In this document: positions 57,211 to 64,000 of the stretch, piece by piece
Position numbering within the stretch: position 1 is the first letter of the stretch
Layout: the number at the start of each line of letters is the position of its first letter
Source of the DNA: Flavobacterium sp. WV_118_3
GTDB lineage: Bacteria > Bacteroidota > Bacteroidia > Flavobacteriales > Flavobacteriaceae
DNA: 64,000 bases
NCBI RefSeq assembly: GCF_039778605.1
Contig: NZ_CP156060.1
Span: 620,001 to 684,000, forward strand
Direction: 5' to 3'
Notes under the pieces: model-generated
Told to the model about the DNA's origin: nothing
Databases searched by the model: none
Seen by the model: only the letters and a program-made list of their open reading frames with translations
Translations under genes and position numbers: made by a program

Positions 57211-57419
57211 AACGGTAACCGGAGAATTAGGGTATTTGAGGAAGCTGTTGGAATGGAATTAATCTATAAAAACGGAACGGCTAAAACGGTGGTTATTGCG
57301 AAAAACAGTTTGGAAAATACCGGTTAAAACTAAAACAAAAAACAATTGCTGTAGCATTGGATCCGAATAGATTGTTGTTGAAAACAAATGTCGAAAACAA
57401 TCAAAAAATGATTCTATGA
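57211..57419 (+). pseudogene. Frameshifted C-terminal remnant of a metallopeptidase-like gene
   Basis: Frame one reads VFEEAVGMELIYKNGTAKTV ... KNSLENTG and stops. A shift in AAAACTAAAAC joins it to LKLKQKTIAVALDPNRLLLK and NVENNQKMIL. The pattern ALDPN...NVENN resembles the extreme C-terminus of M1-type aminopeptidases. Only about 65 codons remain. This and the hairpin below are all I see between 57186 and 57520. Confidence 0.4.
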
Positions 57420-57432
57420 TAACCTTGTAATA

Positions 57433-57510
57433 AAAAAGGATGGAAAGAAATAGAGTGCCCCCAAAAAGTTAGACACTATTTGGGGGCAGTTCAAAAATCC
57501 CATCCTTTTT
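57433..57510. terminator. Terminator hairpin split by an IS-end-like palindrome
   Basis: Outer arms AAAAAGGATGG (57433-57443) and CCATCCTTTTT (57500-57510) form an 11-bp terminator stem for the alcohol dehydrogenase gene. Inside it, 57456-57488 is a palindromic 33-bp unit with arms TGCCCCCAAA/TTTGGGGGCA, separate from the terminator arms. Confidence 0.6.
57456..57488. mobile_element. IS3/IS150-like terminal sequence remnant
   Basis: TGCCCCCAAAAAGTTAGACA strongly resembles the terminal inverted repeat of IS3-family (IS150 group) elements, and the unit closes with TTTGGGGGCA. No transposase gene is present, so this is a relic or a very small non-autonomous unit. Confidence 0.4.
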
Positions 57511-57520
57511 GTTTTTCAGC

Positions 57521-58582
57521 TTATTTGTTTTTCAGCGAATCCATATCAATTACAAAACGGTAGCGTACGTCGCTTTTTAGCATCCGTTCATAAGCTTCGT
57601 TAATGTCCTGCATTTTGATGATTTCAATATCGGAAGTGATATTGTGTTTTCCACAGAAATCCAGTAATTCCTGAGTTTCGGCGATTCCACCAATAACCGA
57701 ACCGGCAACTGATTTTCGACCCAAAATCATCGGAACAGTGTTGAGCATCGGTTCCAGATTTCCAAGATAACCAACTAATACAATAGTACCGCTAACGGTT
57801 AGACTCGGGATATAATGGTTCACATCATGAACATAAGGAACTGTGTCGATGATCAAATCGAACTTGCCTTTTACAGTATCCATTTGTGCGTCATCTGTTG
57901 AGATGATCACTTCATCTGCACCCAAAGCAAAAGCATCTTTTTCTTTTTTAGGTGATCGGGAGAATAAGGTAACATGCGCTCCTAATCCTTTGGCCAGTTT
58001 GATCGCCATATGTCCCAATCCGCCTAAACCAACTACCGCTACTTTACTGTCTTTGCCTACTTTCCAGTGGCGTAATGGTGACCAGGTGGTAATTCCGGCA
58101 CAAAGTAATGGAGCAGTGGCAGCAAGATCAAGATTTTCAGGTACTTTTAGTACAAAATGTTCAGCAACAACAACTTTTTCGGAATAGCCGCCATAGGTCT
58201 GTAGCCCTAGGTGTTTGTCCGGACTGTTATATGTTCCGGTAAATCCCGGAATACAGTATTGTTCCAGATCATTTTTACAATGCTCACATTCGCGGCAGGA
58301 ATCCACCAAACAGCCTACAGCCGCCAGATCGCCTACTTTAAATTTGGTTACGGCACTACCTACTTTTGTAACTTTTCCCACGATCTCATGTCCCGGAACA
58401 GCCGGATAAACCGTACCTCCCCAATCGTTACGAGCCGTGTGTAAATCGGAATGGCAAACACCACAGTACAAAATGTCAATTTCAACATCATTAGCCGTAG
58501 CCTCTCTTCGCGGAATCGTTAGTAATTCCAAATCGGCTTCGATAGCATGGGTACCGTATGCCTTTACATTAAATTTTTCCAT
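57521..58582 (-). CDS. Zinc-dependent NAD(P)-alcohol dehydrogenase (YahK/cinnamyl-ADH group)
   Basis: 353 residues. Catalytic zinc site: CGVCHSDLH and GHEIVGKV (Cys, His-Glu). Structural zinc cysteines: CRECEHCKNDLEQYC. NAD(P)-binding: VAVVGLGGLGHMAIKLAKGLGAHVTLFSRSPKK. The medium-chain group with YahK reduces aldehydes, usually with NADPH. It is divergent from an AraC-type regulator, with about 190 bp between the starts, so regulation by that protein is likely. A 10-base direct repeat (GTTTTTCAGC) spans its stop codon. Confidence 0.92.
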   Translation of the reverse strand: MEKFNVKAYGTHAIEADLELLTIPRREATANDVEIDILYCGVCHSDLHTARNDWGGTVYPAVPGHEIVGKVTKVGSAVTKFKVGDLAAVGCLVDSCRECEHCKNDLEQYCIPGFTGTYNSPDKHLGLQTYGGYSEKVVVAEHFVLKVPENLDLAATAPLLCAGITTWSPLRHWKVGKDSKVAVVGLGGLGHMAIKLAKGLGAHVTLFSRSPKKEKDAFALGADEVIISTDDAQMDTVKGKFDLIIDTVPYVHDVNHYIPSLTVSGTIVLVGYLGNLEPMLNTVPMILGRKSVAGSVIGGIAETQELLDFCGKHNITSDIEIIKMQDINEAYERMLKSDVRYRFVIDMDSLKNK

Positions 58583-58775
58583 AGTGATTTTTAGTTTTTA
58601 TGTGATTTGTTTTTAGCTGGGTAATATACTTACGAACGTTGCAAAATTCCAATCTATTTTTAAAACGGGGCGTATATGGATTACGGAATTACCTACCAAT
58701 ATTACTGATTATAATAATGGCATGGTACATACAATAAAATTATGCAATAACTTTGATTCCCGAAATAAAATGATC

Positions 58776-59675
58776 ATGGAAAATATCGTACGATTTGATA
58801 GCGTAAGCGAATACAATGCCTATTACAATACGGATACCAGGCACCCGTTGGTAAGCGTAATCGACCTTTCGAAGTCGGATAAAAAGATTACTATCCGATT
58901 GAATTTTGGATTTTATACCATTTTTCTAAAAGATGTAAAGTGCGGAAATCTACGTTATGGTTGTAATTATTATGATTATCAGGAGGGAACTCTGGTTTTC
59001 CTTGCTCCCGGACAGGTTATGGGAATCGAAAATAACGGAGAATTATACCAGCCTCAGGGATATGCACTGGTTTTTCATCCGGATCTGATTCGCGGAACGG
59101 CATTGGGACGCCATATCGATACGTATAGCTTTTTTTCATATGAAGTACACGAAGCGCTGCATTTGTCTGAAAATGAACGGAAAATTATCATCGATTGTTT
59201 TCAAAAAATCAATCAGGAACTGGAACAACCTATCGATAAACACAGTAAAAAACTGATTGTAAATACAATCGAATTGTTCCTGAATTATTGCGTACGTTTT
59301 TACGACCGACAGTTTATTACCCGGGATACGGCTCATAAAGGAATATTGGAACGTTTTGAAACCGTACTGAACGACTATTTCCAATCGGACAAACCACAGA
59401 CCTTAGGATTACCTTCTGTGGGATATTGTGCCGAGCAGTTGTTTTTATCGGCCAATTATTTTGGAGATCTGATCAAAAAAGAAACCGGTAAATCCGCTCA
59501 GGAATATATACAGTCAAAAGTGATCAATACTGCTAAGGAGCGAATGTTCGACCGGCATAAATCGGTGAGTGAGATTGCTTATGAATTGGGATTCAAATAT
59601 CCGCAACATTTTAGCCGGTCATTTAAGCAACATGTAGGACAATCGCCTAACGAATACCGGATTCACAATAATTAA
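58776..59675 (+). CDS. AraC family transcriptional regulator
   Basis: 299 residues from ATG 58776 (MENIVRFDSVSEYNAYYN). Earlier in-frame ATGs at 58770 and 58722 add unconserved residues. The N-terminal sensing domain (QEGTLVFLAPGQVMGIE) is followed by a two-helix-turn-helix AraC domain: VGYCAEQLFLSANYFGDLIKKETGKSAQEYIQ and VSEIAYELGFKYPQHFSRSFKQHVGQSPNEYR. Its divergent neighbour is an aldehyde/alcohol dehydrogenase, the usual target arrangement for this class. It ends at its own terminator. Confidence 0.88.
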   Translation: MENIVRFDSVSEYNAYYNTDTRHPLVSVIDLSKSDKKITIRLNFGFYTIFLKDVKCGNLRYGCNYYDYQEGTLVFLAPGQVMGIENNGELYQPQGYALVFHPDLIRGTALGRHIDTYSFFSYEVHEALHLSENERKIIIDCFQKINQELEQPIDKHSKKLIVNTIELFLNYCVRFYDRQFITRDTAHKGILERFETVLNDYFQSDKPQTLGLPSVGYCAEQLFLSANYFGDLIKKETGKSAQEYIQSKVINTAKERMFDRHKSVSEIAYELGFKYPQHFSRSFKQHVGQSPNEYRIHNN

Positions 59676-59700
59676 TCAGAATAGCAAATACTAAAAATTT

Positions 59701-59730
59701 ACCCGTAATGTCTTTTACGGGTATTTTTTT
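59701..59730 (+). terminator. Rho-independent terminator after araC-like gene
   Basis: ACCCGTAA/TTACGGGT stem with a 6-base loop and a seven-T tail. Confidence 0.88.
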
Positions 59731-59862
59731 GACCTCTTGAGTTGTAGCATTTGATAGGTAATATTTGGAACAGAAACAAGACAAATTGGATTCCTGTATA
59801 ACGCTCCTCATACTAAAAAAATAGGGTTATTAGAATATTGCTTATAGTTAAGAAAGTGTAGA

Positions 59863-59876
59863 ATGATAAAAATCAT
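59863..59876. promoter_or_regulatory. FNR/CRP-type palindrome ATGATAAAAATCAT
   Basis: A perfect inverted repeat ATGAT-N4-ATCAT, differing from the FNR consensus TTGAT-N4-ATCAA only at the outermost base of each arm, 70 bp upstream of the nirK ATG. The spacing fits activation by a Crp/Fnr-family oxygen or NO sensor, as expected for denitrification genes. Confidence 0.6.
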
Positions 59877-59945
59877 ACTAAATGGCATTTTCCAACTTTA
59901 ATTTTAACAGACATAAAGTTGAATTTTAAAGAAAAGTATCGCAAT

Positions 59946-61403
59946 ATGAAAACAAAGAGAGAAAGTGTTAAAAGGATTTATGGTGTAATCTTGATCGTTA
60001 TGATAGTAATGATCGGTTGTAAAGAAACTACTCCGGCTAAAGAACATAACAGTGTTGCACTACCGGAAAAAATAATTGCCGACCTAACGCCACCACCAAT
60101 GGTTCCGAAACCGGTGGCAAACAGAAAGGCTTCAAAGTTAATTGTCAACATGGAGGTAAAAGAAATGGAAGGGCAAATGGTCGATGGCGTTACCTATGTT
60201 TATTGGACGTTTGGAGGTTCGGTACCCGGTAGTTTTATCAGAACCCGAATTGGCGATGAAGTGGAGTTTCATTTAAAAAACCATCCGAATAATAAATTAC
60301 CGCACAATATTGATTTACATGCTGTAACGGGTAGTGGTGGTGGAGCAACGTCCTCGCTGGTGGCACCCGGTCACGAAAAAGTATTTGATTTTAAATGTTT
60401 GAATACGGGTTTGTATGTCTACCATTGTGCAACGGCTCCTGTAGGAATGCATATAGCTAATGGGATGTATGGGTTGATATTGGTAGAACCGGAGGGAGGA
60501 TTGCCAGCAGTTGACCGGGAATATTATGTTATGCAGGGTGATTTTTATACAAAAGGAGATTATGGTGAACCGGGCGTGCAGCCTTTTGATATGACAAAAG
60601 CGATTCGTGAAAATCCGGATTATGTCGTTTTTAACGGTAAAGTGGGATCTTTAACAGGAGAGCATGCACTAACAGCCAATGTTGATGAAACGGTTCGGTT
60701 GTTTGTAGGTAATGGAGGTCCGAATCTGGTGTCTTCATTCCATGTGATTGGTGAAATTTTTGATCGCGTTCATATTGAAGGAGGTAGTGTGATCAATAAG
60801 GATATTCAAACAACATTAATACCGGCAGGTGGAGCTGCTATTGTGGAGTTTAAAGTAGACGTGCCGGGAACATTTATTCTTGTGGATCATTCTATTTTCA
60901 GAGCTTTTAATAAAGGAACCCTGGGAATGTTAAAGGTAGATGGACCGGAAGATAAGACCATTTATTCGGGAACGATTCAGGAAGGGATTTACCTGCCGGA
61001 AGGAGGAACGATACAACATTTACCTACAGATAAAAACACACCGAAAAAAAACAGGGTGCAAACACTTGATGCGCGGATTACCGCAGGAAAAAACATATAC
61101 AGCAGAACCTGCTTGCCTTGTCATCAATCGGAAGGACAGGGCGTAGTGAATGTCTTCCCGCCATTGGCAAAGTCGGACTATCTGAATAAGGATGTGAACA
61201 GAGCTATCAAAACGGTGCTGAATGGATTAAGCGGTACAATCACAGTAAATGGAAAAACATATAAAAATATAATGACCAGTCTGAACCTGACCGATGATGA
61301 AATTGCAGATGTTCTCACCTATGTTTACAACAACTGGAACAATAACAAAACAAACGTTACCACTGCGATGGTGAAAGAACAAAAGACAAAGAAGAAAGAA
61401 TAA
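59946..61403 (+). CDS. nirK: Copper nitrite reductase with C-terminal cytochrome c domain, lipoprotein
   Basis: Reduces nitrite to nitric oxide in the periplasm. The 485-residue protein starts at ATG 59946 ([20 protein letters not shown]) with lipidated Cys25. An upstream TTG at 59919 is less likely. All copper ligands are visible: H120, D123 (AspCAT), H125 in PHNIDLHA; H160-C161 in YHCATAP; H169 and M174; HisCAT H266; H315 in VDHSIF. After about 365 residues a c-type haem domain follows with CLPCH (389-393) and late Met residues. It leads the module with the FGE-like and SCO genes. Confidence 0.95.
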   Translation: MKTKRESVKRIYGVILIVMIVMIGCKETTPAKEHNSVALPEKIIADLTPPPMVPKPVANRKASKLIVNMEVKEMEGQMVDGVTYVYWTFGGSVPGSFIRTRIGDEVEFHLKNHPNNKLPHNIDLHAVTGSGGGATSSLVAPGHEKVFDFKCLNTGLYVYHCATAPVGMHIANGMYGLILVEPEGGLPAVDREYYVMQGDFYTKGDYGEPGVQPFDMTKAIRENPDYVVFNGKVGSLTGEHALTANVDETVRLFVGNGGPNLVSSFHVIGEIFDRVHIEGGSVINKDIQTTLIPAGGAAIVEFKVDVPGTFILVDHSIFRAFNKGTLGMLKVDGPEDKTIYSGTIQEGIYLPEGGTIQHLPTDKNTPKKNRVQTLDARITAGKNIYSRTCLPCHQSEGQGVVNVFPPLAKSDYLNKDVNRAIKTVLNGLSGTITVNGKTYKNIMTSLNLTDDEIADVLTYVYNNWNNNKTNVTTAMVKEQKTKKKE

Positions 61404-61405
61404 AA

Positions 61406-62182
61406 ATGTATAAAGGAGATAAAAAAGCGTTCTTTTTTCTACTATTCTTTTTGTTGTTCGTTTCTCTGAATGCTCAGAATACCAAAATGGTTCTGATAAA
61501 AAAAGGAAGTTTTGTGCCACTTTACGGTGATGTGAACAAAAAAACGGTAACGATAGACGCGTTTAAAATGGATATTTATCCGGTTACAAATGAAGAGTAT
61601 CTGTCCTTTTTAAAGGAAAAAGCATCCTACAGACGTTCGGTGATTAAAAGGATTTTTGCCGATATAAGCTATTTGGAGTACTGGAAGAATGATTTGGATT
61701 ATGGTGAGAATAATGGTAAAGCACCGGTCACGAATGTTTCATGGTTTGCTGCAAAAAAATATTGTGAATATAAGGGAAAGCGGTTACCTGCAATGGATGA
61801 ATGGGAATATGCCGCTATGGCCGATCAAAAGCATCGGGATGCCAGAACCAAAGTGGCCTATAATAACTATATCCTGGGATGGTATGAAAAAAGGAACACA
61901 TTTAATAGATCCGTAGGGCAAACATGTAAGAATTATTGGGGATTATACGATATGTATGGTCTGATTTGGGAATGGACTTTTGATTTTAATAGCATTTTCC
62001 TTTCGGGTGAATCCCGAAAAAATAGGGATACTGATACCAGTTTGTTTTGTGGCGGAGCTTCTGTTAATGCAACCGATTTAATGAATTATGCTGCTTTTAT
62101 GCGCTATGCTTTTCGATCCAGTTTAAAAGCAAATTATTCGTCACGAAATCTTGGTTTCCGATGTGCCTGTGATGTAAAGTAA
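61406..62182 (+). CDS. SUMF1/FGE-sulfatase-modifying-like protein of the nirK operon
   Basis: 258 residues with a signal peptide (FFFLLFFLLFVSLNAQ). The formylglycine-generating enzyme fold is recognisable: MVLIKKGSFVPLYGD, FKMDIYPVTNEEYLSFL, APVTNVSWFAAKKYCEYKGKRLPAMDEWEYAAM, WEWTFDF and NLGFRCACDVK. It starts 2 bp after nirK, so it is translationally coupled. Versions beside nirK are common in Bacteroidota. They may support nitrite reductase maturation, but no sulfatase is near and the true role is unknown. The two Cys of the FGE active site are not evident in the usual place. Confidence 0.85.
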   Translation: MYKGDKKAFFFLLFFLLFVSLNAQNTKMVLIKKGSFVPLYGDVNKKTVTIDAFKMDIYPVTNEEYLSFLKEKASYRRSVIKRIFADISYLEYWKNDLDYGENNGKAPVTNVSWFAAKKYCEYKGKRLPAMDEWEYAAMADQKHRDARTKVAYNNYILGWYEKRNTFNRSVGQTCKNYWGLYDMYGLIWEWTFDFNSIFLSGESRKNRDTDTSLFCGGASVNATDLMNYAAFMRYAFRSSLKANYSSRNLGFRCACDVK

Positions 62183-62216
62183 AACGAACTAGATAAGTCG
62201 TTAAAATGTAATGATA

Positions 62217-62819
62217 ATGAAGAAGTTACTAATAGTTGTATGGATAGTTTTGGTAGGATTACAAAGTTGTAATTCGAAAAAGGAAGAGACAAATATGAAA
62301 ATCGAAACAGAGGTTATTTCGGAACTCTCAGTTTTTAACCTTCCGTCTGAATGGACGACACAAGATAATAAACATATTGAAATGAAAGAGCTGAAAGGGA
62401 ACGTATTGGTTATGGTGATGATTTACACCTCCTGTAAAACCGCATGCCCGCGTTTGGTAGCCGATATGCGGCAGATTGAACAACTGCTACCTGAAAAATA
62501 TAAATCGGATGTGCGTTTTCTTTTAATTAGTATCGATCCGGAAACGGATACTCCGGAACGGTTAAAAGCATTTGCAATTAAAAACAAAATGGAAGGCAAA
62601 CAATGGCTATTTCTGCAATCGACAGAAGAAAATACCCGGGAGTTTGCGGCTGTTTTGGGCGTAAATTATAAAAAAATAGCTCCGATCGATTTTTCACATT
62701 CCAATATTACCAGTGTATTTAATAAGAAAGGGGAGTTGGTATTTCAACAGGAAGGTTTTAGTACGTCCTATGATACAATCGTTACTAAAATTATAGAGCA
62801 AGTTAGTAAAGTCGATTAG
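62217..62819 (+). CDS. SCO1/SenC copper chaperone, lipoprotein
   Basis: 200 residues from ATG 62217 (an ATG at 62211 is also possible) with a lipoprotein signal (LLIVVWIVLVGLQSC). The thioredoxin-like SCO fold carries the copper ligands CKTAC (CxxxC) in YTSCKTACPRLVADM and a downstream His in DFSHSN. SCO proteins insert copper into cytochrome oxidase CuA or similar sites. Here, after nirK and FGE-like genes, a role in copper delivery to nitrite reductase is likely. Its 3' end overlaps the convergent membrane-protein gene by 17 bp. Confidence 0.9.
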   Translation: MKKLLIVVWIVLVGLQSCNSKKEETNMKIETEVISELSVFNLPSEWTTQDNKHIEMKELKGNVLVMVMIYTSCKTACPRLVADMRQIEQLLPEKYKSDVRFLLISIDPETDTPERLKAFAIKNKMEGKQWLFLQSTEENTREFAAVLGVNYKKIAPIDFSHSNITSVFNKKGELVFQQEGFSTSYDTIVTKIIEQVSKVD

Positions 62820-64000
62820 TTTTATGTTTTTTTCTAAAGAATAAGGTTCCGATAAGTACTAAAAATAATCCTGTAGGTAGTAGAAGCGAAGCGATAAAAA
62901 GGGATACGTTATAATACGAAATAGCTCCTTTTCCGATATAAAAATAAAAGCCTTGTACAAACAGTAGTATTTCGGTTGTTATAAAACCGATAAGAAACAG
63001 GTATAATCCAATTTGGGAAATCCGGTTTTTTAGAAATGAAAACGATTGAATACGCATCGCAAAAAAGAATAGAAAACTGTTGATTATTCCAAGCATGATC
63101 AGGTGTATAAAACCAATTGTGAAATTCCGGATATAATGAGATGCGGTTGCTATTTCCGGCCAAAATGTAGTCAATTGTATAAGGATTTTTAGCCATAAGG
63201 AAATAAAACCGGAAAGTAATAAGAAGCGGATCGTTAAAGGTGTTTTTCGATCGGATGGAATGCTGCGTTTTAAAAAATAAAGTATACCACTTCCAATTGC
63301 AATAAGCTGAAAGAGTATGCCAATATCGTTAACCCAAAGCCATAACGGATGTGGAAAGTACCAACTTAACGATAAGCCATATGTAAAAACTGTGCCGACT
63401 ATAAGTAGGCTAACCCAATAATGGAATTTATGGGGATTGATAGTATGGAAAAAGTTTCGGTATTGGTTGACAAAAAGGGCGAGTACTGCAAAAATAAACC
63501 AGCCATTAAATTGAAAATGTAAAAAAAACTGAATAGCGGCCTGATAAAACGGAGCATTTTTAGTACCAGTTATTCCCAGACTCCACACTCCAAAAGTCGA
63601 CAGTAACAGGAATAACAGTGCAATTTTTAGTAGTATTTTATCATAAGATCTCTTTTCTGACAGGTCTTTCCAGATTTTATAACAGAAAAAATAACTGCAA
63701 AAAATATGTATCGTGGAAAAAATAATAGAATATAAGGCGTATCCCTGTATCGGAAAACTGACCATCATTCCAAACACCGCTATTTGAGTGACCCAGAATA
63801 AACGGGAATAATAGGGGGAGGTTCGCTTTGTTTTCGGTAAAAAGTTATTCAGTAGCAAAAGGTATAACATCTGGTATATCCATCCAAGTAAAGCGGTATG
63901 GGAATGACCGTGTAGTAGAAAAAGATAGTTCCAGTTTACAGGGACGATAGCTGCCAGTCGCAGTAAAACGCCCATTAGCGCTGCAACAAAAAAATTCAGA
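62803..64000 (-). CDS. Multi-spanning membrane protein, haem-copper-oxidase-like, 5' end outside window
   Basis: At least 398 residues with about 11-12 membrane helices. The frame stays open to the right edge (reading LNFFVAALMGVLLRL before the internal ATG at 63975), so the true start lies beyond the window. Conserved histidines in helix-facing positions, LLHGHSHTALLGW and LHFQFNGWF, resemble the haem/copper ligand helices of haem-copper oxidase subunit I relatives, though a full ligand set was not confirmed. Its place beside nirK and SCO suggests nitric oxide or oxygen handling. Family name uncertain. Confidence 0.7.
   Translation of the reverse strand, partial: LNFFVAALMGVLLRLAAIVPVNWNYLFLLHGHSHTALLGWIYQMLYLLLLNNFLPKTKRTSPYYSRLFWVTQIAVFGMMVSFPIQGYALYSIIFSTIHIFCSYFFCYKIWKDLSEKRSYDKILLKIALLFLLLSTFGVWSLGITGTKNAPFYQAAIQFFLHFQFNGWFIFAVLALFVNQYRNFFHTINPHKFHYWVSLLIVGTVFTYGLSLSWYFPHPLWLWVNDIGILFQLIAIGSGILYFLKRSIPSDRKTPLTIRFLLLSGFISLWLKILIQLTTFWPEIATASHYIRNFTIGFIHLIMLGIINSFLFFFAMRIQSFSFLKNRISQIGLYLFLIGFITTEILLFVQGFYFYIGKGAISYYNVSLFIASLLLPTGLFLVLIGTLFFRKKHKTNRLY

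Overview
This 64 kb window comes from a Bacteroidota chromosome, almost certainly family Flavobacteriaceae and probably Flavobacterium or a close relative. The evidence is the type IX secretion C-terminal domains (24215-25573, 36177-38564), the many Flavobacteriia-typical families (DUF3810, DUF4268, DUF4197, DUF2911, fused IcmF mutase), promoters of the TAnnTTTG type rather than sigma-70 boxes, and the near absence of Shine-Dalgarno sequences. I see no rRNA, tRNA, CRISPR array, intact prophage or intact insertion sequence. Most of the window is ordinary core genome, with a more disturbed and accessory right-hand third.

Layout. 1-5.1 kb: aspartate/asparagine catabolism (aspA cut by the left edge, secreted asparaginase, Dcu-type C4-dicarboxylate antiporter, porin-like barrel). 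5.1-20.4 kb: housekeeping and scattered genes (MiaE, glycosyltransferase, Nudix hydrolase, PlsC-like acyltransferase, ECF sigma plus membrane partner, NDH-2, peptidase D, prfA, pyrF, lipase, a YdcF gene whose 5' end looks frameshifted, a BtuF-like protein). 20.4-25.6 kb: envelope redox cluster on the minus strand (thioredoxin, ApbE flavin transferase, DUF4266 lipoprotein, DUF3570 barrel), flanked by a T9SS GEVED protein and by a lipoprotein with three poly-aspartate tracts. 25.7-31.2 kb: a vitamin K-dependent carboxylase-like (HTTM) membrane protein divergent from a porin, an imelysin lipoprotein and a di-haem DUF1111 protein. This set looks like a metal-acquisition system. 31.5-50.4 kb: DUF4197, the 1142-residue IcmF mutase, two tandem secreted endonuclease I paralogues, RsmB-type methyltransferase, AraC regulator, an ECF sigma/anti-sigma-like/Spy-like set, photolyase, SRPBCC and DUF2911 proteins, a di-haem cytochrome with a membrane partner, and a Zn protease.

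50.4-64 kb: a DGPF/ECF42 pair overlapping a TetR gene, YegP, then a decayed stretch (53.4-54.6 kb) with a FecI-type sigma factor interrupted by a stop, a TonB-receptor remnant and an unrecognised helical fragment. It continues with an S41 peptidase operon, another gene remnant and an IS-end-like hairpin inside a terminator. An alcohol dehydrogenase/AraC divergent pair follows. The window ends with a denitrification module: copper nitrite reductase carrying a cytochrome c domain, an FGE-like protein, SCO, and a haem-copper-oxidase-like membrane protein running off the right edge. An FNR-type palindrome lies about 70 bp before nirK.

The best candidates for new biology are (i) the carboxylase-like HTTM/porin/imelysin/di-haem set, whose porin has a conspicuous Glu-rich segment, (ii) the ApbE-DUF4266-DUF3570-thioredoxin set, where the small lipoprotein carries a near-match to the ApbE flavinylation motif, and (iii) the poly-Asp lipoprotein next to it.
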